NCBI RefSeq assembly: GCF_003614435.1
Contig: NZ_CP025546.1
Span: 3,410,001-3,474,000, forward strand
DNA: 64,000 nucleotides
From: Mycobacterium paragordonae
GTDB lineage: Bacteria; Actinomycetota; Actinomycetes; Mycobacteriales; Mycobacteriaceae
Direction of reading: 5' to 3'
Of the stretch, positions 38,839 through 49,220 are shown piece after piece. Below the pieces are notes generated by a model. It was given only the letters and a program-made list of their open reading frames with translations. It had not been told where the DNA came from and made no database searches. How positions within the stretch are numbered: position 1 is the first letter of the stretch; every line of letters begins with the position of its first letter. Both the position numbers and the translations under genes were made by a program.

Positions 38839-39891
38839 TCACTCCCGGGGCGCGCGGTCGCGCATGCTGCCGACGAGGTCCTCCACCAGATCCTCCAGCG
38901 CCACCAGCGCGACCACCTCGCCGTTGTCGGCTGTCACCAGGGCGAGGTGGCTGTTGCTGCGGCGCATCCGCGACAGGGCGTCGGGCAACCCCAGCGCCTG
39001 CGGAATCGTCGGCAGCGGACGCACCAGCGCCCGGCCGATCACCGTGTGCGGATTATCACCGAGGGCGAGCACATCTTTGATGTGCAGGTAGCCGATGTAG
39101 TTGCCCTCGCGGTCCACCACCGGGAAGCGGGAGTACCCGGTCTGCGCCAGGGCCTGCTCGACCGCGCCGATCGTCGGCCCGGAGCCCGCCGAGGCCACCG
39201 AAACCGCGTGGACTTTGGCCAGCGGAACCGCGACGTCGCCGACCACCCGGGTGCGCACCCGCAGCGCGCGGGTCAGCCGGACGTGCTCCTCCTTGTCGAG
39301 CAGGCCTTCGGAGAGCGATTCGGCGATCAACTCGGACAGTTCGGCGGTGGACACCGTGATGTCGAGTTCGTCTTTGGGTTCCACGCCCAGCAACCGCAGT
39401 ATCCCGTTTGCGCACTTGTTGTAGACGACGATGACCGGGCGGGCGGCGCGCACGTAGGGCAGATATGCGGGGACCAGCAACATCGCGGTGCGTTCCGGAC
39501 CGGCCAGCGCGATGTTCTTGGGCACCATCTCGCCCAGCAGCACGTGCAGCGTCACCACCAGGCCCAGCGCCAGGATGAAGGCCAGCGTGTGCACCAGCGC
39601 CGGGTGAACGCCGGTCAGCTCGAACGCCGACTGCAGCAACGAGGCGACCGCCGGCTCGGCGATCCGCCCGAGCAGCAGCGATGCCACCGTCACGCCCAGT
39701 TGAGCGCCGGCCAGCATCGCCGGCAGCTGTTCGCCGGCGCGGATGACGGTGACGGCGCTGGCCCGGCCCTGCTCGGCGAGCGCTTCGAGCCGGTCGCGGC
39801 GGGCCGAGATCATTGCGAACTCCGCGCTGACGAAGAAGGCGTTCAGGGCGATCAGCAGGATCGCCAGCAGCACCGCCACGATCGAGTTCAT
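38839..39891 (-). CDS. CNNM/CorC-type membrane protein with CBS domains (Rv1841c type)
   Basis: 350-residue protein with an N-terminal DUF21 membrane domain ([20 protein letters not shown], four helices up to about residue 150). Two CBS domains follow ([13 protein letters not shown] to [13 protein letters not shown], and [20 protein letters not shown] to [12 protein letters not shown]). This is the architecture of CNNM/CorC proteins linked to Mg2+ or Co2+ movement. Its ATG overlaps the stop of the paralogous gene upstream (ATGA). It lacks the C-terminal CorC_HlyC domain that the partner has. Mtb Rv1841c is the orthologue. Confidence 0.9.
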   Translation of the reverse strand: MNSIVAVLLAILLIALNAFFVSAEFAMISARRDRLEALAEQGRASAVTVIRAGEQLPAMLAGAQLGVTVASLLLGRIAEPAVASLLQSAFELTGVHPALVHTLAFILALGLVVTLHVLLGEMVPKNIALAGPERTAMLLVPAYLPYVRAARPVIVVYNKCANGILRLLGVEPKDELDITVSTAELSELIAESLSEGLLDKEEHVRLTRALRVRTRVVGDVAVPLAKVHAVSVASAGSGPTIGAVEQALAQTGYSRFPVVDREGNYIGYLHIKDVLALGDNPHTVIGRALVRPLPTIPQALGLPDALSRMRRSNSHLALVTADNGEVVALVALEDLVEDLVGSMRDRAPRE

Positions 39892-41243
39892 CGCTCGTCC
39901 CCGGACAATCGGGGGAGTTCCTTGAGCTCCAGCAGGTCCAGCCGGCGCCCGTCCAGCTGCACCACCTTGGCCTGCCAGCGGATGGTTTCATCGGGCAGGC
40001 CGTTCCGGTTCAGGGCGGGGAGCTCGACCGTCTCGCCGGCTATCGGGATGTGACCCAGCTGGCGCAGTACCAGGCCGCCGATCGTCTCGTACGGCCCTTC
40101 CGGCGCGCGGTAACCGATAGCGGTCTCCACTTCGTCGATGCGCAGCAGCCCCGACACCCGCCAGCCACTGCCGTAGGCGACCACATCCGGGGTCGCGTCG
40201 TCGTGCTCATCGCGCACGTCACCCACGATTTCCTCGATCAGGTCTTCGACCGTGACCATGCCGGCGGTGCCGCCGTATTCGTCCACCACCATCGCGGTCT
40301 GCAGGGAGTTGGCGCGGATCTGAGCCATCACGGCGTCGCCGTCGAGCGTCGAGGGCACCACGGCGACGGGTTTGACCACCGTCCGCAGCAGGGTGTGCGC
40401 CCGCTGCGCCGCCGGCACCTGGAAGGCCTGCTTGACGTGCACGATGCCGACGGTCTCGTCCAGGTCGCCCTGCACGACCGGGAAACGCGAGAATCCGGTG
40501 GCGGCGACGGCGGCCACCAGGTCGACGACGGTGTCGTCGGTCTGCAGCGCGACGATCTTTGAGCGGGGGGTCATCAGCTCCTCGGCGGTACGCGTGCCGA
40601 ACTGCAGGGAGCGGTGCATCAGCGCCGCGGTGACGTCGTCCAGCGACCCGCGACGTGCCGAGGTGCGCACCAGCGACACCAGTTCCTGGGGCGTACGTGC
40701 CGAGCGCAGCTCTTCGGCCGGTTCGATGCCGAGGCGGCGGACGATCCAGTTCGCCGCCCCGTTGGTCATCCGGATGGCCGGGGTGAACAGCACGGAGAAC
40801 AACCACTGCGGCAGTACGACGGCACGGGCGGTCCGCAACGGCCGCGCAACGCCGAGGTATTTGGGCACCAGCTCGCCGAACACCATCGACACCGACGTCA
40901 CGACGATCAGCGCCAGCACCGTGGTGATGGTGTCGGCCATCTTGTCGGAGACACCCATCGCGTCCAGCCACGGATGCGGCAGCGCCGCCACCAACGGCTC
41001 GGTCAGGTAACCGGTGGCCAGCGTGGTGATCGAGATGCCCAGCTGCGCACCCGAGAGCTGGAAGGACAGCCTGCGGTGGGCCCGGCGGATCAACCGGTCC
41101 CGGCCGCCGCCGCTGCGTGCGTTGGCTTCCACGGCGCTGCGGTCCAGCGCGGTCAGGGAGAACTCGGATGCGACGAAGATCGCGGTGCCGAAGGTGAGCG
41201 CCAGGATGGCCAGCACGCTCAGCACGGTGCCGGAGTGGTTCAT
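39888..41243 (-). CDS. CNNM/CorC-type membrane protein with CBS and CorC_HlyC domains (Rv1842c type)
   Basis: 451-residue protein from ATG 41243 ([20 protein letters not shown]), 7 bases after the guaB1 stop, with AGGACT as SD. The order is DUF21 membrane domain (about 1-200), two CBS domains ([13 protein letters not shown] and [24 protein letters not shown] segments), and the C-terminal CorC_HlyC domain ([20 protein letters not shown]). It is probably a divalent-cation transporter or its regulator, acting with the overlapping downstream partner. Mtb Rv1842c is the orthologue. Confidence 0.9.
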   Translation of the reverse strand: MNHSGTVLSVLAILALTFGTAIFVASEFSLTALDRSAVEANARSGGGRDRLIRRAHRRLSFQLSGAQLGISITTLATGYLTEPLVAALPHPWLDAMGVSDKMADTITTVLALIVVTSVSMVFGELVPKYLGVARPLRTARAVVLPQWLFSVLFTPAIRMTNGAANWIVRRLGIEPAEELRSARTPQELVSLVRTSARRGSLDDVTAALMHRSLQFGTRTAEELMTPRSKIVALQTDDTVVDLVAAVAATGFSRFPVVQGDLDETVGIVHVKQAFQVPAAQRAHTLLRTVVKPVAVVPSTLDGDAVMAQIRANSLQTAMVVDEYGGTAGMVTVEDLIEEIVGDVRDEHDDATPDVVAYGSGWRVSGLLRIDEVETAIGYRAPEGPYETIGGLVLRQLGHIPIAGETVELPALNRNGLPDETIRWQAKVVQLDGRRLDLLELKELPRLSGDER

Positions 41244-41250
41244 GAGTCCT

Positions 41251-42696
<1,446 letters not shown>

Positions 42697-44154
42697 CTAG
42701 GCAGGAACTTCGCTTCGGTCTCCGCTCCACAGGGTGTGGAACTTCTTGCCGGGTTCCTCATCGGTGCGCCCGTAGGTGTGCGCGCCGAAGAAATCGCGCA
42801 GACCCTGGGTCAGCGCGGCGGGCAGCCGTTCGGTGCGCAAGCCGTCGTAATAGGACAACGCCGAAGAGAACCCCGGTATCGGGATACCCAGCTGGGTGGC
42901 CGTCACCACCACGCGCCGCCAGCTGTCGATGGCCGCTTCGATCGCACTGCGGAAGTACGGCGCGACGATCAGCGAGGGCAGGTCGGGGTCTTCGTCGAAT
43001 GCCTCTTTGATCCGGTTGAGGAACTTGGCCCGGATGATGCAGCCGCCACGCCAGATGGTCGCCAGGTCGCCGGGCGTGACTCCCCAGTCGTACTCGGCGC
43101 TGCCGGCCTGGATCTGGTTGAAGCCCTGGGCGTAGGCAATGATCTTCGACGCGTACAGGGCCTGCCGGACGTCTTCAGTGAATTGCGCTGCATCGCCGGG
43201 CTTTTCGCCCAGGTCGCCGGAGGCCAGTCCGGTGGTCGCCTTGCGCTGGGCCACCGAACCCGAGAGCGCCCGCGCGAACACGGCCTCGGCGATGCCCGTC
43301 ACCGGCACGCCGAGGTCCAGCGCCGACTTCACCGTCCAGCGGCCGGTGCCCTTCTGCTCGGCCTCGTCGACGATGACGTCGACGAGCGGCTTGCCGGTCC
43401 TGGCGTCGGTCTGGCGCAGCACCTGAGCGGTGATCTCGACCAGGAAGCTGTCCAGGTCGCCCTTGTTCCACTCGTCGAACACCTCGGCGATCTCACCCGC
43501 CGACTTACCCAGCCCGTCGCGCAGCAGTTGGTAGGCCTCGCCGATCAACTGCATGTCGGAGTACTCGATGCCGTTGTGCACCATCTTGACGAAGTGGCCG
43601 GCCCCGTCGGGTCCGATGTGCGTGCAGCAGGGCACGCCGTCGACGTGCGCGGATATCTCCTCGAGCAGCGGTCCCAGCGACTCGTAGGACTCGGCGGGCC
43701 CGCCGGGCATGATCGAGGGCCCGTTCAGCGCCCCTTCCTCGCCACCGGAGATGCCGGCGCCGACGAAGTGCAGCCCACGCTCACGGATCGCCTTCTCCCG
43801 GCGGATCGTGTCGGTGTACAGGGCGTTGCCACCGTCGATGATGATGTCGCCCTCTTCCATGGCGTCGGCGAGTTCGTTGATGACGGCATCGGTGGGGTCG
43901 CCGGCCTTGACCATGATGATCACCCGCCGCGGCTTTTCCAGTGCGGCAAGGAATTCCGGGATCGTCTCACTGCGCACGAAGTTGCCGTCGGAGCCGTGCT
44001 CGTCCAGCAGCGCGTCCGTCTTGGCCACCGACCGGTTGTGCAGCGCCACCGTGTAGCCGTGCCTGGCGAAGTTCCGGGCCAGGTTCGAGCCCATCACGGC
44101 CAGCCCGGTCACCCCGATCTGTGCGGTCGCAGTCTTCGAATCCGACGAACTCAT
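42697..44154 (-). CDS. gnd1: 6-phosphogluconate dehydrogenase (decarboxylating)
   Basis: 485-residue enzyme of the long form. The NADP-binding motif is GLAVMGSNLARNFA, the substrate-binding signature is IDGGNALYTDT with GISGGEEGAL, and the catalytic Lys region is HFVKMVHNGIEYSDMQ. It converts 6-phosphogluconate to ribulose 5-phosphate, giving NADPH. Start ATG 44154 has AGGCAGGA upstream. Mtb Rv1844c is the orthologue. First gene of the probable gnd1-guaB1-CNNM-CNNM operon. Confidence 0.97.
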   Translation of the reverse strand: MSSSDSKTATAQIGVTGLAVMGSNLARNFARHGYTVALHNRSVAKTDALLDEHGSDGNFVRSETIPEFLAALEKPRRVIIMVKAGDPTDAVINELADAMEEGDIIIDGGNALYTDTIRREKAIRERGLHFVGAGISGGEEGALNGPSIMPGGPAESYESLGPLLEEISAHVDGVPCCTHIGPDGAGHFVKMVHNGIEYSDMQLIGEAYQLLRDGLGKSAGEIAEVFDEWNKGDLDSFLVEITAQVLRQTDARTGKPLVDVIVDEAEQKGTGRWTVKSALDLGVPVTGIAEAVFARALSGSVAQRKATTGLASGDLGEKPGDAAQFTEDVRQALYASKIIAYAQGFNQIQAGSAEYDWGVTPGDLATIWRGGCIIRAKFLNRIKEAFDEDPDLPSLIVAPYFRSAIEAAIDSWRRVVVTATQLGIPIPGFSSALSYYDGLRTERLPAALTQGLRDFFGAHTYGRTDEEPGKKFHTLWSGDRSEVPA

Positions 44155-44259
44155 TTCCTGCCTCTCAGTCGGGCCCAGCAGTTGAGGAATCTTGGGAAAT
44201 ACCTTCGCACAACGGCCGCACCGGCGTTCCCCGGCATTCCAAGGCGCTCGGCTCAGTGC

Positions 44260-45210
44260 CTAGGCGGTGACCAACCGGTGCAGCTCCGTCAGCCACGGTA
44301 CGGCCAGCGCGACAGTGGGCACCACCAGCACCGCCGCCGCGGTCAGATAGGCGGCGGCGGACAGCAGTGGGCTGTTGCCCCGGCCGGACAACCGCCGGAC
44401 CCGCACCACGGTGCTGGGACCGCCCGCGGCCAGTGCGCCCGACGGCGCACGACCGGAAGCACAGGCCACCAGAGCGCGGGCCAGGGGAGTGCGACCAACC
44501 GTGCGGACGGCGGCGTCGTCGGCCAGCAGCTCGACCAGCAGCTGTACCGCACCCAGGGCGTTGGCACTGCGCACCAGGCGCGGAAACGCGGCGTGGACCG
44601 CCGTGAACGCTTCCAGGACCAGATCGTGGCGGGCCCGGAGATGAGCCCGCTCGTGGGACAGGATGGCTGCCACTTCGGTATCGGCGAGCGTGCTCAGGGC
44701 CCCTTCGCTGACCACGACCCGGCTGCGCACTCCGGGCAGGCAGTAGGCCAGTGGCTGCTCGACGTCCAGCACGCGCAGGTCCCGGGTCCGCGCGCACGGC
44801 TGGCTCAGCGCGGAATCGTGTCCCACCCCGACCAGGTCGACGACCATCCGGTGGTGCGCCCGGCGCCGCCGGTTCGCGATGGCCACCCGCACCACGGCCA
44901 CCACCAGGCGCGCCCCGACCAGCACGGTCAGCGCGAAGACGGTCACGTAAGCCGCCCACAGCGGCCACCCGAGGCGACTCTCGGCATCGACGATGCCTGC
45001 GGTGGGCCGCCCGTCCGGGCCGGGCATCAACAGCCGGCTGGCAATGGCGATTCCCGCGCTGAACGTGGACAGGACGGCGGCCAGTGCAACCGCCTGCCAG
45101 AGCACCATCGCCGCCCGGGGAGCGCGCAGCGGCCACTTCGCGCGTGCCAATGCTGCCGGTGTAGGGCCAGCCAGCAGCACCGCAAGGATGGTGAAGGCCA
45201 GCGCGGACAC
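44260..45210 (-). CDS. blaR: BlaR-like M56 family membrane metallopeptidase
   Basis: 316-residue membrane protein starting at GTG 45210. Hydrophobic helices lie at the N-terminus, around 85-115 and at the C-terminus. The zinc-protease motif HERAH is in ILSHERAHLRARHD. It lacks the penicillin-binding sensor domain of staphylococcal BlaR1, as does Mtb Rv1845c. It lies 14 bp downstream of blaI, so the pair is an operon in which BlaR is expected to trigger inactivation of BlaI. What signal it senses is not evident. Confidence 0.9.
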   Translation of the reverse strand: MSALAFTILAVLLAGPTPAALARAKWPLRAPRAAMVLWQAVALAAVLSTFSAGIAIASRLLMPGPDGRPTAGIVDAESRLGWPLWAAYVTVFALTVLVGARLVVAVVRVAIANRRRRAHHRMVVDLVGVGHDSALSQPCARTRDLRVLDVEQPLAYCLPGVRSRVVVSEGALSTLADTEVAAILSHERAHLRARHDLVLEAFTAVHAAFPRLVRSANALGAVQLLVELLADDAAVRTVGRTPLARALVACASGRAPSGALAAGGPSTVVRVRRLSGRGNSPLLSAAAYLTAAAVLVVPTVALAVPWLTELHRLVTA

Positions 45211-45224
45211 GCTGATAGTCTCCC

Positions 45225-45641
45225 TCAGTCGTCGGCCGGAGGTCCAGCAGATAGCGAATTGCGTTGGTTTGCTTCCAATTCGGCGAGGGCCCGGCGCAGT
45301 GCGTCGGCCTCGTCCGCGCCGACCCGCTCGACGAAGTGCACCAGCGCGGCCTGCCGGCCGCCGGAGTCTTCCGCCTGGGCCAGCGCGTCAACCATGAGCC
45401 CGGCCACCAGTTCGTCGCGGCCGTGCACCGGCGCATAGCGATGCGCCCTGTCGTCCCGGAGTTGGGACACCAGGTTCTTCTTCGCCAGCCGTTGCAACAC
45501 GGTCATGACGGTCGTATAGGCAAGGTCGCGGTGCGCCGACAACGCCTCGTGGACTTGGCGAACGGTCTGGGGCTCCGCCATCGACCACAAGTGGTCCATC
45601 ACGGCGCGTTCCAGATCCCCCAGCCGCGTCAGCTTGGCCAT
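45225..45641 (-). CDS. blaI: BlaI-family transcriptional repressor
   Basis: 138-residue winged-helix repressor. The N-terminal MAKLTRLGDLERAVMDHLWS and YTTVMTVLQRLAKKNLVSQL are typical of BlaI/MecI. The C-terminal dimerisation part is helical. SD AGGAGATG precedes ATG 45641. Mtb Rv1846c (BlaI) controls blaC and genes of the ATP synthase region in response to beta-lactams. A dyad resembling its operator lies about 40 bp upstream. Coupled with blaR-like downstream. Confidence 0.95.
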   Translation of the reverse strand: MAKLTRLGDLERAVMDHLWSMAEPQTVRQVHEALSAHRDLAYTTVMTVLQRLAKKNLVSQLRDDRAHRYAPVHGRDELVAGLMVDALAQAEDSGGRQAALVHFVERVGADEADALRRALAELEANQRNSLSAGPPADD

Positions 45642-45680
45642 AGTTCATCTCCTGAGCGTTAGAACCAGCGTACTCCGGCT

Positions 45681-45697
45681 TACTACCGAGTGTCGTA
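45681..45697. promoter_or_regulatory. Candidate BlaI operator
   Basis: TACTACCGAGTGTCGTA is an imperfect dyad (TACTAC/GTCGTA, five of six paired) about 40 bp upstream of blaI. BlaI of Mtb binds TAC/GTA-type dyads upstream of its own gene, so autoregulation is expected. The assignment is by position and symmetry only. Confidence 0.5.
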
Positions 45698-45736
45698 CCC
45701 ACAACGAACCCCTTCGTCACTTTACGCAACGAAGGC

Positions 45737-45766
45737 TTGCGAAATTAGGGCAGCCTTGCCTATGCT
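45737..45766 (+). promoter_or_regulatory. Promoter with overlapping IdeR iron box, driving the mrsI-like sRNA
   Basis: A sigma-A-type promoter is visible: TTGCGA (45737-45742), 18-base spacer, TATGCT (45761-45766). Between and over these lies TTAGGGCAGCCTTGCCTAT (45745-45763), which matches 13 of 19 positions of the IdeR box (TTAGGTTAGGCTAACCTAA). An iron-loaded IdeR would block the promoter, so transcription should rise under iron starvation. Confidence 0.7.
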
Positions 45767-45772
45767 AAATCC

Positions 45773-45873
45773 GGTCGAGCGAAGACGGCCGCGGAGAGTC
45801 CTGAGGGCTGCAGCGACCCCGCGCCTCCTCGATCGGCGAGCCCCGTGCCTTGCGTACGGGGCTCGCCTGTTTT
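45773..45873 (+). ncRNA. mrsI: Iron-responsive small RNA MrsI (homologue of Mtb ncRv11846)
   Basis: The interval between blaI and the Rv1847-type gene is where Mtb encodes MrsI, an IdeR-controlled sRNA that represses non-essential iron proteins. Here there is a promoter with an iron box at 45737-45766 and a strong terminator at 45835-45873, which delimits an RNA of about 100 bases with no reading frame. The 5' end is placed 7 bases after the -10 element and is approximate. The region between promoter and terminator would carry the base-pairing seed. Confidence 0.75.
45835..45873 (+). terminator. Intrinsic terminator of the mrsI-like sRNA
   Basis: Perfect 12-bp stem GGCGAGCCCCGT (45835-45846) and ACGGGGCTCGCC (45856-45867) with a nine-base loop, followed by TGTTTT. 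This is one of the clearest rho-independent terminators in the window. Confidence 0.88.
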
Positions 45874-45908
45874 CGGGGACCGAAACGCCGATGGTGTAGA
45901 CACAAGAC

Positions 45909-46313
45909 GTGTCGTCAGCGCCTGAGCAGGAATTCGTTGCACCCTTCGACAGTGAGCTGGGTCTGCAGTTCACCGAACTGACTCCCGATGGCGCCCGCGC
46001 GCAACTCGAGGTCAAGCCGAAACTGCTGCAGCCGATGGGCATCGTCCACGGCGGCGTCTACTGCTCGATGATCGAGAGCATGGCCAGCGTGGCCGCCTAC
46101 ACCTGGTTCAACACCCAGGGCGCCGGCGGAAACGTGGTCGGCGTCAACAACAGCACCGACTTCCTGCGCGCCATCAAGTCGGGAACGGTGTACGGCAAGG
46201 CCGAGCCCATCCACCGTGGCCGCCTGCAGCAGCTGTGGCTGGTCACCATCACCGACGACGACGACCGGTTGGTGGCGCGCGGCCAGGTACGCCTGCAGAA
46301 CCTGGAGGCCTGA
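45909..46313 (+). CDS. Hotdog-fold thioesterase (PaaI/YbgC-like, Rv1847 type)
   Basis: 134-residue hotdog protein from GTG 45909. The active-site helix region HGGVYCSMIESMASVAAY is the PaaI-type motif, followed by NNSTDFLRAIKSGTVYGKAE. It should hydrolyse an acyl- or aryl-CoA. A TAGACA element six bases before the GTG suggests a leaderless transcript. Mtb Rv1847 is the orthologue. The sRNA terminator 35 bp upstream isolates it from the mrsI-like promoter. Confidence 0.88.
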   Translation: MSSAPEQEFVAPFDSELGLQFTELTPDGARAQLEVKPKLLQPMGIVHGGVYCSMIESMASVAAYTWFNTQGAGGNVVGVNNSTDFLRAIKSGTVYGKAEPIHRGRLQQLWLVTITDDDDRLVARGQVRLQNLEA

Positions 46314-46314
46314 C

Positions 46315-47826
46315 TCACCGCTCCGGGATGGCGTCGGCATACGGCGCATCGCTCTTGGTGTGCGCCCGGGTACTCGCCATGTAGAGCAGTCCGAAGCCGA
46401 TCACCAGTCCCGCCATCAGCAACACCACATAGTTGTCGTACCAGGGCGCGTCGGGGGACCGGGGCCAGCAGATGTTCACGATCGCCGCGACGCCGTACGC
46501 CAACGCCCCGACGTTGATCGGCAATCCCCATCGGCCCAACCGGTATTTCCCCGAAGGCTTCCAGCCCTTGGACCGGGCGCGCAGGGCGGCCAGCACCACC
46601 ATCTGGAACCCGAGGTACACCCCCACGGTGCCGAAGCTGACCAGTTTGTTGAGCGGGTGCTCGGAGACGATGGTCCCGATGATCAATCCCGCCGGGATGA
46701 TGACAGCGGCCAGCAGCGAGTACGGCGGCACGTGCCGCTTGTGGTCGAACCGCGCCAACAACCGAGAACCCAGGATCATGTCGTCACGGCCGTAGGAGAA
46801 GATCAGCCGGCTGGCCGCGGCCTGCAGGCTCAGCGCGCAGGACACGAACGAGATGAGCACGATGCCGAGCACCACCCGGGACCCGAGGTCGCCGAAGGCC
46901 GAACTCAGGACGGTCGAGATCGGGTTGGTGTCCTCGCCGCGGATCACCGCGCCGAAGTCGGTGACCGACAGGACCAGGCTCAGGCAGACGAACGTCGATG
47001 CCGCACCGCCGATGTAAATCGTGCGACGCATCGCCTTCGGTATCTGAATCCCCGGGTTGCGGACCTCCTCGGCGACGTCGCCACACGCCTCGAACCCGAA
47101 AAACTGGTAGAGACCGATGAGGCTGGCGGCGAGAAACGCGTACAGAAAGCTGTGTTCACCCTGGGCGCCGAAGCTGTGGAACAGCACTCCCAGCCCGTGG
47201 TGCCGGTGGGAGATCAGCAACCAGATGCCGACCACCAGCGCGCCGATGAGTTCGGCGGTGAAACCGAAGATCGCGAAATAGCCCAGTATCTTGGTCCCGG
47301 TCAGGTTGATCAGCGTGGCGACCGCCAAAACCGCCAGCGCACAATAGATCTTGGCCTGCGCCGTCGGACGGAATCCGACCATGGCCGCCAGGTAGGGACC
47401 CGCGCCGAACGCCGCGTCCGCGATGAGCGCCAACAGGCAGAACATGTACACCCAGCCGGTCATCCACGCCCATTTGCGGCCCCACAGCCGGCGCGCCCAC
47501 GGGTAGACGCCGCCGGCCACCGGGAACTGTGCGACCACTTCGCTGAACACCAGCGCGACGAGCATCTGGCCGGCGCCGACGATCAGCAGGCTCCAGATCA
47601 TCGCCGGACCGGCGGTGGCCAGCGCGAACGCGAACACCGTGTAGATGCCGACGACGGGCGACAGGTAGGTGAAGCCCAGCGAGAAGTTCGCCCACGGGCT
47701 CATGTCCCGCCGGAACTCCGAGGAGAAACCGAGCGCCTCGAGTTGGGCCTGATCCGCATCCTCAGCCGGTGGCGGGCCGACCGGCACCTCGCGTTCTTGG
47801 GGTTTCCCCGTACCAGCAAACACCAC
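46315..47826 (-). CDS. APC-superfamily amino acid/polyamine permease
   Basis: 503-residue membrane transporter with about 12 hydrophobic helices. APC features include SPWANFSLGFTYLSPVVGIY before helix 1, VAQFPVAGGVYPWARRLWG around helix 2, and FFGFEACGDVAEEVRNPGIQ, the conserved loop of the family. The start is GTG 47826 with GGAGGG eight bases upstream; GTG 47823 is equally possible. It most resembles APC permeases for amino acids, polyamines or choline-like amines; the substrate cannot be read from sequence. It lies 60 bp downstream of two coupled PPE genes and is not present here in Mtb. A 6-bp hairpin (47862-47879) sits in the gap. Confidence 0.88.
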   Translation of the reverse strand: MVFAGTGKPQEREVPVGPPPAEDADQAQLEALGFSSEFRRDMSPWANFSLGFTYLSPVVGIYTVFAFALATAGPAMIWSLLIVGAGQMLVALVFSEVVAQFPVAGGVYPWARRLWGRKWAWMTGWVYMFCLLALIADAAFGAGPYLAAMVGFRPTAQAKIYCALAVLAVATLINLTGTKILGYFAIFGFTAELIGALVVGIWLLISHRHHGLGVLFHSFGAQGEHSFLYAFLAASLIGLYQFFGFEACGDVAEEVRNPGIQIPKAMRRTIYIGGAASTFVCLSLVLSVTDFGAVIRGEDTNPISTVLSSAFGDLGSRVVLGIVLISFVSCALSLQAAASRLIFSYGRDDMILGSRLLARFDHKRHVPPYSLLAAVIIPAGLIIGTIVSEHPLNKLVSFGTVGVYLGFQMVVLAALRARSKGWKPSGKYRLGRWGLPINVGALAYGVAAIVNICWPRSPDAPWYDNYVVLLMAGLVIGFGLLYMASTRAHTKSDAPYADAIPER

Positions 47827-47885
47827 GATATGACCCTCCCATCGTCGAAACTTCCAAAGCTGTTGCGCCGTAACGCAACTAGGTG

Positions 47886-49220
47886 CTACTTGTGGGCCGC
47901 CTCCTGGATCAGCGTCGCGGCCGTGCGCTTGAGCACGTCCCGCTGCCGCGTCACATCGGCCACCGCTCGCCGGAGTTGGTTGAGCTCGTCCCGTTCGCCG
48001 AGCGGACCGTCATCAAGCCCGTCCTGCACCAACTCCGGCTCCCGCGCGATTGCGGGGATCACCTTCTGCCGCGACCGGGAACGCGGCTGGTCGCCTCTCG
48101 GCGCATTGACCACGCTGGCCACCGGACCGCCGAACCCGGACATGCCGCCGTAGAAGGGCGCGACCGAGCCCGGCGGTGCGCCATCGAGGCCGGCCGCGGG
48201 CAGTGCCGTTGCCGCCAGCCGGACCGCCGGCGTCGTGCCCCAGGACGGGGGCACGGACAACTTGCCCACATTGACCGCCTCACCGAGGCCGGCCGATGTC
48301 CCGGTGGCGGCGCTGCCCGCCGGGGCGCCGGTGGCCGGGGTGGTGACGTCCGAGGCCGCCGCGGCCGCCGGCGCGCTCAGCGAATCGGCGAGCGGGTTGA
48401 ACGCCACCGCGACCATCGGCGCGGCCGTCAGCAGCACCCCGGATATGGCGAAATTCAAACCGTAGGAAAGGATTCCGAGGCCCAGGGTGTCCTCGCTGGC
48501 CTGTTCGAACGCCTGAACGGGATAGCTGTTGAAGAAGTCGAGCAGCGCGTTGGATCCGGGAAATGTACCGGTGGAGAGCTGATTGAGCAGATCGGGGACG
48601 GCGGCCAGTTGGGCGGCGGTCGACTGGGTCGGGGCGGCCGCGGCCTGACTGACCGCCGCGGCTTGCGTGGCGGTTCCGGTCGGGTTGGTGTTCTGTTGCG
48701 GTGTGGTGAACGGCGACAACGTCGTGGCCGCCGCGGAGGCGCCGGCATAGCCGAGCATCGCGGCGGCATCCTGGGCCCACATCTGGGCGTATTGCGCCTC
48801 CGTGGCCGCGATCGCCGCCGCGTTCTGCCCCAGGATGTTGGTGTCCACCAATGCCGTCAGCAACGCCCGGTTCACCTCGATCTGGGCCGGCGGCACGGTT
48901 GCGGCGAACGCGGACTCGTAGGCCGCGATGGCCGCGCCCATCTGCCCGGCCGTCTGCTCGGCCTGGGCTGCGGTGGCAGTGATCCAGGACGCATAGGGCG
49001 CCGCCGCGGCCGCCATCGACGCCGACGACGGGCCCACCCACGGTCCGCCGGTCAGCTCGGCGATCACCGCGGAATACGAAGCCGCGGTCGCCTTCAACTC
49101 CGCAGCCAACGACGACCAGGCCGCCGCCGCGGTCACGAGTGACCCCGGGCCCGCGCCGGCATACATCCGGCCGGAATTGATCTCCGGTGCCAGCGCCGCG
49201 AAATCCAGGACCGGGATCAC
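47886..49220 (-). CDS. PPE-SVP protein with coiled-coil tail (second of a coupled pair)
   Basis: 444-residue PPE protein from GTG 49220, whose start overlaps the stop of the PPE gene upstream (GTGA). N-terminus [20 protein letters not shown] is unusual: the motif is Ala-Pro-Glu rather than Pro-Pro-Glu. The PPE domain and SVP region (GKLSVPPSW) are otherwise normal. The last 45 residues (ERDELNQLRRAVADVTRQRD) form a predicted coiled coil after a basic segment (RSRSRQK), as in the upstream PPE. The open frame continues 59 codons upstream of GTG but without conserved residues. The permease gene follows 60 bp later. Confidence 0.88.
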   Translation of the reverse strand: MIPVLDFAALAPEINSGRMYAGAGPGSLVTAAAAWSSLAAELKATAASYSAVIAELTGGPWVGPSSASMAAAAAPYASWITATAAQAEQTAGQMGAAIAAYESAFAATVPPAQIEVNRALLTALVDTNILGQNAAAIAATEAQYAQMWAQDAAAMLGYAGASAAATTLSPFTTPQQNTNPTGTATQAAAVSQAAAAPTQSTAAQLAAVPDLLNQLSTGTFPGSNALLDFFNSYPVQAFEQASEDTLGLGILSYGLNFAISGVLLTAAPMVAVAFNPLADSLSAPAAAAASDVTTPATGAPAGSAATGTSAGLGEAVNVGKLSVPPSWGTTPAVRLAATALPAAGLDGAPPGSVAPFYGGMSGFGGPVASVVNAPRGDQPRSRSRQKVIPAIAREPELVQDGLDDGPLGERDELNQLRRAVADVTRQRDVLKRTAATLIQEAAHK

